This document shows, in pieces, positions 49,913 to 60,948 of a DNA stretch of 64,000 nucleotides. The position numbers were made by a program, and so were the translations under genes. The DNA comes from Lactiplantibacillus brownii (GTDB taxonomy: Bacteria; Bacillota; Bacilli; Lactobacillales; Lactobacillaceae): positions 1,860,001 to 1,924,000 of the forward strand of contig NZ_JAVCWF010000001.1 in NCBI RefSeq assembly GCF_031085375.1, written 5' to 3'. The notes beneath the pieces were generated by a model. It worked only from the letters and a program-made list of their open reading frames with translations, was not told where the DNA came from and searched no databases. Position 1 is the first letter of the stretch; the number at the start of each line of letters is the position of its first letter.

Positions 49913-49966
49913 CTAAAACCGCCTGATCAGAACTCAACACACTGGGTTCTGATCAGGCGGTTTTAG
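49913..49966. terminator. Strong bidirectional terminator
   Basis: CTAAAACCGCCTGATCAGAA is inverted at the other end of this segment, with an 11-base loop and T/A runs on both sides. It lies 10 bases after the unknown gene ending at 49,903. Confidence 0.9.
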
Positions 49967-50156
49967 CTTTAGCAAAATCATCTCGTCAATTCAGTACAAC
50001 TGCTCACAGCAGCGCTTCTAAAAAAACGACATCTTTTTTTAAAATAATCGGTTTAATGACATATCATGTCGCAATCAAAGCTTATGATAACGGTATCAAT
50101 TAGGTTAGTGTGTTGCCAATTGATAAAACTTATTGTAAAAAGGATGGTTACTTAAT

Positions 50157-50741
50157 ATGACAAACTTACCATTTACCACAGAAGATAGTTGGGCACTCTG
50201 GACAGTTCCCACAGATTCATTGACTGACAAATCTGACGAAGCTCGCCAAAAGCTGTTTGGCGAAGTCTATGTTCCAGAAAGCTTTCCAACGACACTACTT
50301 CCGGCCAATCTTGAAACGGCCCTCAAACAAGTCAAATACGTGTTGGTTGGGATGAATCCAGGTAACGCTGGAACTGAGCATCCTAATGGTGACTTTCTTA
50401 ATTTCCATGGTCGTAAACAAAGCAGTGACTATCGCTTAGCCGCCGCAGTCTATGGGACCGCGGCTTGGGGTGCTTTCATGACCGACCTCGCCAGCATCAA
50501 CGAAAGTGACAGCACACAGGTCACTTTCACCGAAAAAGACGTCACCAAGTTGGAAGCTCATCTGGACGAACTCGGTATTCCCGCGGACGCTACCCTAATT
50601 GCCATGGGTGCCAAAACCGCCCAACCATTAACGCAATACGCTCAGCGCGACGTCATCCAAATCCCACATTATTCCCGTGCAAACGGTCATTGGGATGCAG
50701 CTAAAGTCCATGCACAACTGTTAGGCTTAACTCAAAAATAA
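50157..50741 (+). CDS. Uracil-DNA glycosylase superfamily-like protein
   Basis: This 194-residue protein has VLVGMNPGNAG at about residues 62-72, resembling motif 1 (GxNPG) of mismatch-specific uracil-DNA glycosylases, LNFHGRKQSSDYRL and, near the C-terminus, IPHYSRANGH where the family has HPSxxN. AAGGAT lies upstream of the ATG. The gene has its own terminator. It shares all these landmarks with the gene at 11,758-12,378 but keeps the NPG that the other has lost. Activity is inferred, not shown; a nucleotide-binding protein of the same fold is possible. Confidence 0.6.
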   Translation: MTNLPFTTEDSWALWTVPTDSLTDKSDEARQKLFGEVYVPESFPTTLLPANLETALKQVKYVLVGMNPGNAGTEHPNGDFLNFHGRKQSSDYRLAAAVYGTAAWGAFMTDLASINESDSTQVTFTEKDVTKLEAHLDELGIPADATLIAMGAKTAQPLTQYAQRDVIQIPHYSRANGHWDAAKVHAQLLGLTQK

Positions 50742-50760
50742 ACCAATGAAATAGTGCCTA

Positions 50761-50808
50761 AAAAGAACCATCACAATTAGTCAGCTGACCATTGTGACGG
50801 TTCTTTTT
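50761..50808 (+). terminator. Terminator of the UDG-like gene
   Basis: AAAGAACC...TCACAAT is inverted as ATTGTGA...GGTTCTTT and followed by Ts, 20 bases after the stop at 50,741. Confidence 0.88.
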
Positions 50809-50867
50809 GTCATTTGAGCCAGGTTCGACCCAGTCTGTTGTCCCATTCATCATTAAAATCACTTTTT

Positions 50868-51160
50868 AATGGGGCCGTCCCTGTTGACCAGTCCGACGTT
50901 AAATAGTGATTTTAATCAATAAGGTATTGGTAAACTAGTTCTGATGAAAGTCTGATTGATTTTAGAATCACTAATTAGCGCAGGGCGGGCTGGATGATGC
51001 TCAGTGGTGAATCTTCTCTTGGTTGATGAATTTCCGGCCTAGAGAAAGGCCGGCTTGTGAGACCGTACTTTGGCTCACAAACGTGGCCTCCACGTTCCAG
51101 CATCAGTCCAGACCAACCAGAGCGGCAAATCAAGCAAATACTTACAATTGTGATTAACCA
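50868..51160. repeat. Intergenic modular repeat, copy A
   Basis: This non-coding unit shares a block of about 50 identical bases (TAGAATCACTAATTAGCGCA to GCTCAGTGGTGAA) with 54,659-54,707. It shares a 3' module (CTTGTGAGACCG, CTTTGGCTCACAAACGTGGC, CCAGACCAACCGGAGCGGCA type) with copies B and C. TTGTGAG and CTCACAA can pair, and CGTGGCCTCCACG is a further hairpin. A short minus-strand frame through it is probably not a gene. Confidence 0.75.
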
Positions 51161-51171
51161 CACCACATTAG

Positions 51172-54100
51172 CTACTTGCGAGTCGCCTTAATCCATTTAA
51201 ACCCAAACCAGCCAGCCAAGCCAAGAACAATGAGCCAACTAATGGCAGCCAACCATGTCCCTAGTTTCACACCGGGTGTGGTATAAGTTAACTTAATGGT
51301 ATGCCGCCCAGCAGTCAAACGTGCCCCTACAAAGGCATCATTAACGATTTGAGTTTTAACCGTTTTACCGTCAACTTGTAGTTGCCAACCGGTTGAATAA
51401 GGAATACTAGTCGTCAACACACTAGCCTGATTGGTATTAGTTGTTCCCGTGATTTTGTTTGCGGTCACTTGACTATTTTTCAAGCCTTGTTCCTGCAACT
51501 TAGTCGTCTGCTTGGTATATGACCGACCAAATGGTACCGCCACTAATTTTGCAGACTTAAATCTCAAATTGCGAACTTGCGTGAAATTCAAAACGATCTT
51601 TTCGCGCGCATGTTTGCTATAGCCAAGATTAATGACTGCCGAAGTTCGACGCTCATAATCAGACATATTGGTCGTCCCAAGTTGGCTAAAGGTCGCTAAG
51701 TTGTCCATCGTTTGAGCAGTCAAACTATAGCCACTCGCACTCAGATTCCCCTTCAAGCCATCACGTAGACGATTCAATTGATCGACTTTAGTATTTGGTC
51801 GATCCGAGAAGACCGTCGTATTTGTGCCGACTTTCATCGCGTGCTTAATCGAAGAATTTTCATAAGTAATGCCATCCAAAACTAGGTACAGCTCAGTATG
51901 TCGATACTTTTTTGGATTCGTAATAGTGAGATTATAAGGTAACTGATGGCCCTGCACGTCACTGGTCATCTGTTTGAGCCCATCTTGATTAACTTCTGCG
52001 TCTTGATCAAATATCGCGACATTTGCCGCAATCAGATTCAACAAACGTTGCGAAGGCTTGGTCATGCCCGTTGCTGGCGTCAAACTCTCACGTTGTTCCG
52101 GCGTCAAAATGATAGTCTCTGCGGGTAACTTGCTTAAAAGATTGTTGGAACTCCCAGTCGCATGCTGATTACGATAAATAATCACTTTATCGGTCGAATC
52201 CAACATTGTCGTATCGTCGAGCTGTACCGTATAAGGCACATTCTCACTCTTAGCTTTTGGCGTAATCGACTTAACACCCTTAACTCGGCGACTCGTCATG
52301 GCTCCTTGCAAGAGGGCTTGCTCACGATCAGTCGCGGATAGTTGCTTAAACGCCTTTTTGGAGAATTGTTGCGTCTGCGTATAAACCAATGGCAGCGCTC
52401 GTTTGGATTCTAGTAACACCGTTCCGGTATGATTACTGAGCCCATAAATAAATTTATCCGCATAGATCTTAGGTTCCCCCTGCTTCGTTTTCACCACTTG
52501 ATAGCCACTCGGTAACGCTTGGCCTTTGAGTTGGTCTTCACGGGCGAACAAGTAACGGACCCCCAAGAAATTGCTAAACGTGGTTCGCTGATCCAACGTG
52601 CCCAGTGGTGAGTTCATCGCGTATTCGGCATTTCCTAAATCTTGTGCTAACTTGCCGACATAACCACTTTGAACTGAAAAATACGAGCCAACCGTATGCG
52701 TGCCCAAGACTATGGGAACGTCACTCTCAGCCGAACGCATCGTGTAATAGCTGGGGCCTAATGCCGTCCGATAAAAACCAGACTTGGCAAGTCCAGTCTG
52801 GGCATCGTCCAAATAGCCCTTGACCCATTTCATGGCAGTCCCACGCCGGATTTGTTCCGTACTGTTAGAGTTAGTATTGATACTCATCCAGCCAAGACCA
52901 TTATTAGCGAGGTTCAGTGTTACCAATCCTAATAATAGCCAACTAAATTGTCGTGGCGATAGCTTCAACGAACGTTGCGCTAACAACAAGCCAACGAGTG
53001 CCAACAAAATTAAATAAGTGGCAATATCATGTTTTCGAATATTTAAGTATAACCCGTTGATCACCCAAATCAGTCCGAGCAGGCCAATACTCATACCAGC
53101 TAACCATTTAAGGTCACCAGCAGTTAAATGGGCCATTTCATCCACAAAAATCATGGTGGCTAAGGCAAAGACTAAGGTCGCCATCATCAACCAACGATTC
53201 GAAGGCGTCGACAAAACGTTAAAAAATGCGGCAAATCCTGGGACTAAAATACCAATCATCATCGCAACTAAGACCCAGTTTAAGGTCCAATAACGTTTAA
53301 AATGTTTCAATGTAAATAACGCGCCTAAGAAACTGATACTACTTAGGCCAAGCGTGACCCAATATTGCACACTCCCACCGTTCGTTAATAAACGGTTTGG
53401 CAAGTTAACGTAATAATTAATTGGATATGTCCACAACCCGTTCGCGAAGTCAAAACTTGTCCGGGTCGCATGGAGCATCGCCAAAATCGTTGGCACCAAA
53501 ATAACGCCAGACATGGCCACACCCAAGGTCACCGCAATCAACAATCGCCAAAACAGCGTCATGAAACGGCATTGCATCCGGTGTTCACGCGTCAATTGCC
53601 AGAAACGGACGAAAGCATAGATCAGACTCCCTAAAGCTAACAGGTAGGCAAAATAAAAGTTGCTGGTAATGACCATCGCCGTGATGAGCGTCACAGGCAG
53701 CCAATTTTTACCCTGCAGGACCCTTTCAATGGCCCAGCAGAGCAATGGAAACCAGATCATCGGTAAGATAAAGAAAGGATGGTGCATCCCAACGTAAAAC
53801 GTATACGCCGTAAAAGTATACGTCAGCGTCCCAATCAGCCGGCTCAACCGACTGAAGTGGAACTGCTTACTAAAGCCCAGAAACGCCAGACCAGCACAAT
53901 ACAAGCGCAAAATAATCAGGGCTTGGTAAGTGAATTCCAAGTATGCGCGTGAGGTAAACGCCACCAAATAATTAAACGGATCCCCCACTACGTAGTACGC
54001 AAAAGTCGTTAACTGATCGGCCCCTAACCCCAAGTTCCAGGACCAACCAAACAGTTTCAACGGATTACTTTGCAGGATCTTCTGAAATTCCAATAAAATT

Positions 54101-54240
54101 GGAAAATGCTGCGCGATCCCGTCAACTTCCCAAATTAACGTCCGGCCTGCTAAGAACAGGCTGCTAAACGTCAAACCACAAATGAGCACAAACATCACCG
54201 TGTAACTCACCCATAGCGGTATTTTTCGTAATTTAATCAA
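51172..54240 (-). CDS. yfhO: YfhO-family multi-pass membrane protein
   Basis: This is a 1,022-residue protein with about twelve helices in the N-terminal 450 residues, a large extracellular domain (about 460-980) and one C-terminal helix (LGTWLAAISWLIVLGLAGWF). SFLGALFTLKHF and the N-terminal LAGRTLIWEVDGIAQHFPIL fit the bacterial YfhO (GT-C-like) family, members of which are tied to lipoteichoic acid glycosylation in Bacillus and Listeria. That role is inferred by homology. Modular repeats flank it on both sides, so it may be a unit that moves or duplicates by recombination. Confidence 0.85.
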   Translation of the reverse strand: MIKLRKIPLWVSYTVMFVLICGLTFSSLFLAGRTLIWEVDGIAQHFPILLEFQKILQSNPLKLFGWSWNLGLGADQLTTFAYYVVGDPFNYLVAFTSRAYLEFTYQALIILRLYCAGLAFLGFSKQFHFSRLSRLIGTLTYTFTAYTFYVGMHHPFFILPMIWFPLLCWAIERVLQGKNWLPVTLITAMVITSNFYFAYLLALGSLIYAFVRFWQLTREHRMQCRFMTLFWRLLIAVTLGVAMSGVILVPTILAMLHATRTSFDFANGLWTYPINYYVNLPNRLLTNGGSVQYWVTLGLSSISFLGALFTLKHFKRYWTLNWVLVAMMIGILVPGFAAFFNVLSTPSNRWLMMATLVFALATMIFVDEMAHLTAGDLKWLAGMSIGLLGLIWVINGLYLNIRKHDIATYLILLALVGLLLAQRSLKLSPRQFSWLLLGLVTLNLANNGLGWMSINTNSNSTEQIRRGTAMKWVKGYLDDAQTGLAKSGFYRTALGPSYYTMRSAESDVPIVLGTHTVGSYFSVQSGYVGKLAQDLGNAEYAMNSPLGTLDQRTTFSNFLGVRYLFAREDQLKGQALPSGYQVVKTKQGEPKIYADKFIYGLSNHTGTVLLESKRALPLVYTQTQQFSKKAFKQLSATDREQALLQGAMTSRRVKGVKSITPKAKSENVPYTVQLDDTTMLDSTDKVIIYRNQHATGSSNNLLSKLPAETIILTPEQRESLTPATGMTKPSQRLLNLIAANVAIFDQDAEVNQDGLKQMTSDVQGHQLPYNLTITNPKKYRHTELYLVLDGITYENSSIKHAMKVGTNTTVFSDRPNTKVDQLNRLRDGLKGNLSASGYSLTAQTMDNLATFSQLGTTNMSDYERRTSAVINLGYSKHAREKIVLNFTQVRNLRFKSAKLVAVPFGRSYTKQTTKLQEQGLKNSQVTANKITGTTNTNQASVLTTSIPYSTGWQLQVDGKTVKTQIVNDAFVGARLTAGRHTIKLTYTTPGVKLGTWLAAISWLIVLGLAGWFGFKWIKATRK

Positions 54241-54416
54241 GTTCTGGTCCCCTTCATCAAATCGCGGTCACCCACGATCCCCGTCTAATTTCAGTAAAAT
54301 AATGGTTTAATTTTACCATGAAACTGCGTGTCATCGTATCAGTTGCGATGAAACTTAAAACTTTTGTACTAAAGATGCCCTTGAATTAGACGTCTATATA
54401 ACCCAAAACAAGTGGT

Positions 54417-54965
54417 ACATTGTCCGTCTCCGTTGACCAGCACGTTCGCCGTGGGGGCAGACCTGCAGCCAAAGTTCGGTCTGCAGGGCGCTTTCAAGCC
54501 GCAGCCCACGTCTTAAAAGTCGGCCAGACACTAACCTGGGGAAACCACCCAGCTAAATGTCTCGACACGGCGAACGAACTGGTCCACTCCGACGTCAAAT
54601 AGTGGTTCAAGCAAAGGAATATTGATAACCCTAATACCAACAAAAAACTAGTAGCTGTTAGAATCACTAATTAGCGCAGGGCGGGCTGGATGATGCTCAG
54701 TGGTGAAATTTTTCAAGAGTGTGAGGACCAACAGATTGCTCCTGAGCATTGCCTAGTCATCACAATGACTCGGTGGTTTTCCGAGTGGTTGTGATGGCGT
54801 AGCAAGCGGAGGGCGCAGTTGGGTCGAACACGTTTCGACTGCTGGTGAACTTTCCAGCTTAGGAAAAGCCCGGCTTGTGAGACCGCCCTTTGGCTCACAA
54901 ACGTGGCCACCACGTTCCAGCATCAAGCCAGACCAACCGGAGCGGCATGTTAAGCCTATCCTTAA
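54417..54965. repeat. Intergenic modular repeat, copy B with two inserted hairpin modules
   Basis: It has the same order of blocks as copy A but with extra modules. Module 1 (about 54,441-54,587) lies between GTTGACCAG and TCCGACG, which are adjacent in copy A; its ends GACCAGCACGTTCGCCGTG (54,435-54,453) and its near-perfect inverse (54,566-54,584, 17 of 19) make a 150-base cruciform with inner hairpins. Module 2 (about 54,709-54,840) contains ACTCGG/CCGAGT and CATCACAA/TTGTGATG hairpins. No gene is evident. Confidence 0.75.
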
Positions 54966-55002
54966 ATAATTTTGAATGGCCATCATGTCCAATCAACCAT
55001 TT

Positions 55003-55052
55003 AAAAAAAGACCGATAAACACTTGGACTATTTCAAGTGTTACCGGTCTTTT
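55003..55052 (-). terminator. Terminator of mutSL
   Basis: On the minus strand AAAAGACCGGTAACACTTG pairs with CAAGTGTTTATCGGTCTTTT around a short loop, ending in a T run, 28 bases after the mutL stop. Confidence 0.88.
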
Positions 55053-55079
55053 GAGTCATTACCGTATTTCAAATCCAGC

Positions 55080-57083
55080 TCAATGATTAGTTTCTGAAAT
55101 ATGGTTATCTTGAATTCGCTTGAACATTTTTTCCATATCAGTGTTAGTGAAATGAACCGTTACTGGGCGACCGTGTGGGCAATTAAATGGATTCTCACAA
55201 GTTGGTAGCTTTTTTAATAACGCCCGTGCTTGCTGATCATCCAAATGATGATTAGCCTTGATGGCCCGTTTACACGACATCATAATGGCTGACTTTTCAC
55301 GGAACTGAGCGACAGTCAACTTGCCATCTTGTAGCACCCAATCAATCATTTCACGCAAGGTGTCCTCTTCTTGTCCCGCTTTAAACCAAGTTGGATGCGA
55401 ATGAACAATAAAACTATTGCCCCCAAATGCTTCCAGCTTGATCCCTAGTTCATCCAAGAGTGGCAATTGCTCTTTGATTTTCAACACATCACTGGTTGGA
55501 TAATCTAAAATGATTGGGACTAACAAGTTCTGTTGGTCTGGGCTCACTTCACCAATTGCTTGCCGATAATATTCATAATTAATGCGCTCTTGTGCAGCAT
55601 GTTGATCCAAAATATACATGCCGTCATCCGCTTCGGCTAACAAATACGTCCCGTGCATCTGACCAAGATAACGCAATTCTGGAAAACGCTCAGTGGTCGC
55701 TGGGGTCGCCGTCTCTTTAGTCGCGGGTTCAATCGCCACCGTTTTAGCTGGCTTAGTTGGGCCAAATGGTAAACCGACCTGTTCAGCTTGATAACGATCA
55801 TCAAAGGCCGCTACCGCCGTATTATCGAGTTCACGTCGATCACTGATCATGATTGGCATCGTCGCAACTGATTCAGTTTCTGGCACAGCCGAAGTCAACG
55901 TCTCTGAACTCGCTGTCGTCGGCGTTTCCGCAGTCATTTCAACGGCAGATGGCGCTAATGATGGCACCGCTTGACTCATCGCTGGTTGCGACTTAACTTG
56001 ATACTGTGAAGAAGCCGCATTCAAGTCGATAGCCAATTGGTCAGTATTCAAGCGTTCGCGCCGATGACTGCCCAAATTGGTCAGTGCCGACGGAATTAAA
56101 TTAACATTGGCTAATCGCTCCGTGATCGTCGTGCTAATCAAGGCGGCCAACTCAGGTTCTTTGCTCAAACGCACTTCTTGTTTCGTTGGATGCACATTCA
56201 CATCAACTAACAAGGGGTCCATTTTAAGCGCAATCACCGCAATTGGATACCGACCGACCATTAATTTAGACCCGTAGCCTTTGATCACAGCCTTCGTCAA
56301 TTGTTGATTCTTAATCGCACGACCGTTAATCAAAACCGTAATATATTGGCGACTGGCACGCGTCAATTCTGGTAAGGCAACGTAACCAGATAACTCATAG
56401 TCAGCGGTGGCCCCTTTAATTGCCACCATTTTGCGCGCGTTTTGGACACCGTAGATCCCCGCAATAACTTGTTGTAGATCGCCCCGTCCGGCAGTCTTCA
56501 ATAATTCTTTACTGTTATGAACTAACCGAAAAGCGACAGCAGGATAGCTCAATGCCAGCCGATTGACGATATCGACAATGTTAGCGAGTTCCGTTTGCGG
56601 TGACTTCAAATATTTTAATCGTGCCGGTGTATTGAAAAAAAGATCCGTCACTGTAATATCTGTGCCTTGTCGCAACGGTGCGGGGGCTTGTTTGAGCAAC
56701 TTTCCCCCACGATAGTGAATACTTGTTCCAGTCTTCCCGGTACTCGTCGCCAAGACCACATCCGCGACTGACGCGATGCTAGGTAAAGCTTCGCCACGAA
56801 AACCGAGCGAATGCACGCGGAATAAATCTTCACGCGACGTGATTTTACTGGTGGCATGCCGTTTAAATGCCGTGAGGACATCTTCGTCAGCAATTCCTTC
56901 ACCATCATCGATCACCCGAATCGACTGAACACCAGATTCTAAAACCAACACATCTATTTGGGTTGCCTGCGCATCAAGCGCATTTTCAACCAGTTCTTTA
57001 ACCACCGATGCTGGTCGTTCCACAACTTCCCCAGCGGCGATTTGATCCGCTAAAACGGACGCTAATTCATGGATTTTTCCCAT
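55080..57083 (-). CDS. mutL: DNA mismatch repair protein MutL
   Basis: This GHKL ATPase of about 667 residues starts at the ATG at 57,083 ([20 protein letters not shown]), 9 bases after AAAGGAG. It has [11 protein letters not shown] (ATP-binding N box), [22 protein letters not shown] and [14 protein letters not shown] variable P/T/S-rich linker (about 350-440) leads to the dimerisation domain with [13 protein letters not shown]. The C-terminus keeps the CPHGRP motif ([10 protein letters not shown]) of endonuclease-type MutL. Confidence 0.96.
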   Translation of the reverse strand: MGKIHELASVLADQIAAGEVVERPASVVKELVENALDAQATQIDVLVLESGVQSIRVIDDGEGIADEDVLTAFKRHATSKITSREDLFRVHSLGFRGEALPSIASVADVVLATSTGKTGTSIHYRGGKLLKQAPAPLRQGTDITVTDLFFNTPARLKYLKSPQTELANIVDIVNRLALSYPAVAFRLVHNSKELLKTAGRGDLQQVIAGIYGVQNARKMVAIKGATADYELSGYVALPELTRASRQYITVLINGRAIKNQQLTKAVIKGYGSKLMVGRYPIAVIALKMDPLLVDVNVHPTKQEVRLSKEPELAALISTTITERLANVNLIPSALTNLGSHRRERLNTDQLAIDLNAASSQYQVKSQPAMSQAVPSLAPSAVEMTAETPTTASSETLTSAVPETESVATMPIMISDRRELDNTAVAAFDDRYQAEQVGLPFGPTKPAKTVAIEPATKETATPATTERFPELRYLGQMHGTYLLAEADDGMYILDQHAAQERINYEYYRQAIGEVSPDQQNLLVPIILDYPTSDVLKIKEQLPLLDELGIKLEAFGGNSFIVHSHPTWFKAGQEEDTLREMIDWVLQDGKLTVAQFREKSAIMMSCKRAIKANHHLDDQQARALLKKLPTCENPFNCPHGRPVTVHFTNTDMEKMFKRIQDNHISETNH

Positions 57084-57106
57084 TGCCATCGGCTCCTTTA
57101 CAATAA

Positions 57107-59773
57107 TTACTGACCTAACTTTTGTTGCCACTTGTATAACTGGTTCATCACGTCCATCGGCGTCATCGCCATTAAGTTCAACGTTTTAAGTTGTTGTAAC
57201 ACTTTTTCACCTTTAGGGTCCGTCAGCGTCGGTTCGCTGAATAATGATAATTGCTCTTCCGGTGCTGGTTGTGCCGCGACGGTTGCCGGTGCTTCACTCA
57301 CCACCGGTTCAGTCACCGCATCGACTACCGCTGTCACTGGACTCGCGTCAGCCGCTGGTGCTTGACCCGACGTACCGGTAACTGAGACCGTACTCGTTTG
57401 ACTTTCCAGACTGGTCAAAATAGTGTTAGCACGTTTCAATAACGCCGTTGGCATACCCGCAAGCTTAGCTACATGCACCCCGTAGGATTTATCGGCGGCA
57501 CCAGTTTCAACTTTGTGTAAGAAAACTAGCTCGCCATTTTGTTCGGTGGCCCCGACATGGACATTCCGTAACCCCGTCAATTCTTGATCTAAGGCAGTCA
57601 ATTCATGATAATGCGTTGAAAATAACGTTTTAGCATGAATATTGTTATGCACAAATTCAATAATTGCTTGAGCTAGGGCCATCCCATCATAGGTAGCCGT
57701 CCCACGACCAATTTCATCAAATAAGATCAAACTATTCGCCGTGGCATGCTGCAACGCATTATTGGCCTCCTGCATTTCGACCATAAACGTACTTTGCCCA
57801 GAAATCAGGTCATCCGTAGCCCCAATCCGTGTAAAGATTTGATCAAAGATTGGCAGTTGTGCTTCTTTAGCGGGAACAAAACACCCCATCTGTGCCATGA
57901 TTACAGTCAACGCTAATTGCCGCATGTAAGTACTTTTACCGGACATATTGGGTCCAGTAATCAGTAAGACTGTTTCCGCCGGCCTCATTTTAACGTCGTT
58001 AGGCACATAACTTTGATTACCCATGACCTTTTCAACGACAGGATGACGACCCTCCACAATGTTTAGATCATGCGACTTCGTCAAAGTTGGCCGCACAAAC
58101 CGATAATCTTCGCTGACAACCGCAAAACTTTGCAAGACGTCAATTGCTGCCACCGCTTTAGCTAACGTTTGAAGCCGCTTGATTGCGCCTTTAACGGTCT
58201 CACGCACCTTAGTGAATAGTTGATACTCCAACTCAGTAGAATGGCTCTCAGCTTCTAAGATCAGGCTCTCGTGCTCTTTTAGCTCTGGTGTACTGAAACG
58301 CTCCGCATTCGTCAACGTTTGCTTACGTTCATAGCGATCCTCTGGCAATTGTGCCAAATTGGCCTTCGTCACTTCAATATAGTAGCCAAAAACACGATTA
58401 AAACCAATCTTCAAATTCCTGATTCCGGTAATTTCGCGTTCTTTGGCTTCCAGCGCCGCAATCCACTTTTTACCGTTGTTCATAGCATCTCGATATTGAT
58501 CCAGCTGGTCATCGTAACCATCCTTGATCACACCACCATCCGTCACTGATAACGGCGCTTCTTCAACAATGGCTTGATCAATTAAATCCGCGACATCTTC
58601 AACCGGGTCTAAATGACTTACCTCATCGTTAAAGACTTTTTCATCCAGTTCAGACAAAATATAACTGATTTTAGGCACTTGTCGTAGCGACGTCTTTAAC
58701 TGAATCAAGTCGCGGCCGTTGACACTACCAAAGGCGACACGGCCAGCTAGCCGTTCTAAATCGTAAACTTTAACGAGTTCTTCTTGTAAATTACTGCGTT
58801 CAAAATAATGATCTAACAATGCGGCAACTTTATTTTGGCGCGTTTCAATGTCCTTTTTGACGATCAAAGGTCGATCCAACCACTGTTTCAATAACCGGCC
58901 GCCCATCGCGGTCTTGGTTTCATCCAATAGCCACAATAAGGTGCCTTGCTTCTTGCCAGTTCGAATTGAACGCATTAATTCCAAATTATACTTAGAATTA
59001 TGATCTAGCTTCAAAAAGTAGGATGGCTCATAAGCAATTGCTTTTTGTAAATGGGCCAAGCTACGTTTCTGCGTCACGTTGATATACATCAACAAATGCT
59101 CAACGACTTTAGTCTCTAACGCCACCGTTAAATCTTGCGTCAAATAACTCAATTCTGCTTGTGGTTCCACTTGGTTTTGTTCTGAAACTAAGATTCCCAA
59201 ATTTTTGATTTGGTCGCGTAAATCTGATGAAACAGAGTCATCCACCACGATTTCTTTGGTCTGCAAACTGGTCAGTTCATTGATCAAGGTGTCATTGGTG
59301 GTGAGTAAACTGGTTTTGAGTTCCCCAGTTGAGAGGTCCGCATAAGCAAACCCAAACTGATCATCCTGTTGGATCAATGCGGTCAAATAATTATTGGATT
59401 TGGCTTGTTCTGCGCCCCGTTCAAGCGTCGTCCCCGGTGTCACTAATTGAATGACTTCCCGTTTGACCATGCCTTTCGCTAACTTAGGGTCTTCCATCTG
59501 CTCACAAATCGCAACTTTATACCCTTTATCAACTAAAATATCAATATAATTTTGCACGGCTCGATGAGGAACGCCACACATTGGAATCGGATTGGCGGCG
59601 GAATGATTCCGCGTCGTCAACGTTAATTCCAACAATTGCGCACCTTTAATCGCGTCGTCATAAAACATTTCATAAAAGTCACCCAGCCGATAGAATAAAA
59701 ATGCGTCTGGATATTGATTTTTCACAGCAAAATATTGACGCATCATCGGCGTGTCGTTTGTTTTTTGTGGCAA
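57107..59773 (-). CDS. mutS: DNA mismatch recognition ATPase MutS
   Basis: This 888-residue protein has the mismatch-binding [19 protein letters not shown] at about residues 19-37 (F-x-E), Walker [19 protein letters not shown] at about 606-623, [18 protein letters not shown] and [11 protein letters not shown]. The linker before the C-terminal dimerisation segment is A/P/V-rich (about 800-850). It is followed by mutL after 24 bases and preceded by ymdB. Confidence 0.97.
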   Translation of the reverse strand: MPQKTNDTPMMRQYFAVKNQYPDAFLFYRLGDFYEMFYDDAIKGAQLLELTLTTRNHSAANPIPMCGVPHRAVQNYIDILVDKGYKVAICEQMEDPKLAKGMVKREVIQLVTPGTTLERGAEQAKSNNYLTALIQQDDQFGFAYADLSTGELKTSLLTTNDTLINELTSLQTKEIVVDDSVSSDLRDQIKNLGILVSEQNQVEPQAELSYLTQDLTVALETKVVEHLLMYINVTQKRSLAHLQKAIAYEPSYFLKLDHNSKYNLELMRSIRTGKKQGTLLWLLDETKTAMGGRLLKQWLDRPLIVKKDIETRQNKVAALLDHYFERSNLQEELVKVYDLERLAGRVAFGSVNGRDLIQLKTSLRQVPKISYILSELDEKVFNDEVSHLDPVEDVADLIDQAIVEEAPLSVTDGGVIKDGYDDQLDQYRDAMNNGKKWIAALEAKEREITGIRNLKIGFNRVFGYYIEVTKANLAQLPEDRYERKQTLTNAERFSTPELKEHESLILEAESHSTELEYQLFTKVRETVKGAIKRLQTLAKAVAAIDVLQSFAVVSEDYRFVRPTLTKSHDLNIVEGRHPVVEKVMGNQSYVPNDVKMRPAETVLLITGPNMSGKSTYMRQLALTVIMAQMGCFVPAKEAQLPIFDQIFTRIGATDDLISGQSTFMVEMQEANNALQHATANSLILFDEIGRGTATYDGMALAQAIIEFVHNNIHAKTLFSTHYHELTALDQELTGLRNVHVGATEQNGELVFLHKVETGAADKSYGVHVAKLAGMPTALLKRANTILTSLESQTSTVSVTGTSGQAPAADASPVTAVVDAVTEPVVSEAPATVAAQPAPEEQLSLFSEPTLTDPKGEKVLQQLKTLNLMAMTPMDVMNQLYKWQQKLGQ

Positions 59774-59798
59774 CTTAGTTCCTACTTTCTATCTCAAA

Positions 59799-60605
59799 TT
59801 AATCATCAAAATAAGGATGGTCTGGGTTGATCAACAGTCGTTGAATCTTCTTGGCATGCCCAGTTTTACCATCAACGTCGATGAGACAGCCAGACAAGAC
59901 TGCTGGACTATCCTCTTGCACGTTAAAGCGGGTCGGCATCTGTTCTAAGAACCGCCCAATCACATTTTCGCGCGTCATCCCTAAAATGCCATTATAGGGG
60001 CCGGTAAAGCCAACGTCACTTAAAAAGGCTGTGCCTTCCGGTAAGACCCGATTATCACTCGTCTGGACATGGGTATGCGTTCCAATCACCGCACTGACTT
60101 GGCCATCCAAATACCAGGCCATCGCTTCTTTTTCACTCGTGGTTTCAGCGTGCAGATCAATAAAAATATTCGGTGTTTGCTGGCGTAACTCTTTGACCAA
60201 TGGCATCACCGTGATAAATGGATTCGCGAGGTTTTGCCCCATGAAGACATTTCCTTGCAAATTGATTACGGCCAACTTTTCAGTATTCACATTGACCATC
60301 GTGTACCCTTTCCCCGGTGTGGTCGCCGTTGGGAAGTTTAGGGGACGTACCAGCTTCTTGGCATCACCAATGAAGTCAAAGATCTCATTGTTATCCCAAG
60401 TGTGGTTCCCCATCGTAATCACATCTGCACCCGCCGTCAAAAAGGCCTTATAAACTTCTTGATTGATGCCACGACCCTTGGTGGCATTTTCACCATTCAC
60501 GATCGTCACTTGCGGTTTGTAACGCCGCTTTAATTTTGGCAAGTACGTCGCAATCGCATTCTGACCCACTTCACCCATGACATCGCCGACAAATAAAATT
60601 CGCAT
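59799..60605 (-). CDS. ymdB: YmdB-family metallophosphoesterase (cyclic nucleotide phosphodiesterase)
   Basis: This 268-residue calcineurin-like enzyme of the TIGR00282 family has ILFVGDVMGEVGQNAI, VNGENATKGRGI, ITMGNHTWDN, DLHAETTSEKEAMAWYLDG and GTHTHVQTSDNRVL, all metal-binding positions. In B. subtilis YmdB hydrolyses 2',3'-cAMP and affects biofilm and motility choice. The rny-ymdB neighbourhood is conserved; here it heads the mutS-mutL group. Confidence 0.93.
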   Translation of the reverse strand: MRILFVGDVMGEVGQNAIATYLPKLKRRYKPQVTIVNGENATKGRGINQEVYKAFLTAGADVITMGNHTWDNNEIFDFIGDAKKLVRPLNFPTATTPGKGYTMVNVNTEKLAVINLQGNVFMGQNLANPFITVMPLVKELRQQTPNIFIDLHAETTSEKEAMAWYLDGQVSAVIGTHTHVQTSDNRVLPEGTAFLSDVGFTGPYNGILGMTRENVIGRFLEQMPTRFNVQEDSPAVLSGCLIDVDGKTGHAKKIQRLLINPDHPYFDD

Positions 60606-60780
60606 ATGTTGCTCCCTTGTTTTAACGTTATAACCATTATTTTAGCATTAAATGAGTTAAAAAGTGGCCAGTGGTTCACAATAAAATTTCAGGCCAAGCC
60701 TTGAGACGATTCCCACGACATGCCCTGAAACCTTATTTCCAGATTAAATTCAACTTAGTATGGTGTAGCAATCATATTAA

Positions 60781-60893
60781 TAAGCATTGACTTAGCTTGC
60801 CGTTCCGGCTGGTCTGGACTGATGCTGGAACTGGTGGCCACGTTTGTGAGCCAAAGAGCGATCTCACAAGCTGGTGTCCGCGGAGACGGACAA
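60781..60893. repeat. Intergenic modular repeat, copy C (inverted, short)
   Basis: In reverse orientation relative to copies A and B, this segment holds the 3' module: CTTGTGAGATCGCTCTTTGG, CTCACAAACGTGGCCACCAG, TTCCAGCATCAGTCCAGACC and GGAACGGCA. It also holds ATTGTCCGTCTCCG, which in copy B lies at 54,419-54,432 far from this module. The rest of the unit is missing. Confidence 0.7.
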
Positions 60894-60909
60894 TTACTAA
60901 AACAAGCCA

Positions 60910-60941
60910 AAAAGAGTCCAAGACCGAAGTCTCAGACTCAA
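60910..60941 (-). terminator. Terminator of rny
   Basis: On the minus strand GAGTCTGAGAC and GTCTTGGACTC pair around TTCG and are followed by TTTTT, 12 bases past the rny stop. Confidence 0.88.
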
Positions 60942-60948
60942 TTCTGGT

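Noticed and set aside
50975..51166. Short minus-strand frame inside the intergenic repeat; a similar frame occurs at 54,713-54,992 (shared residues RSGWSGLMLERGGHVCEP).
   Set aside because: The similarity follows from the DNA repeat and hairpin sequence. No start site is conserved and the frames differ in length, so it is unlikely to be a gene.
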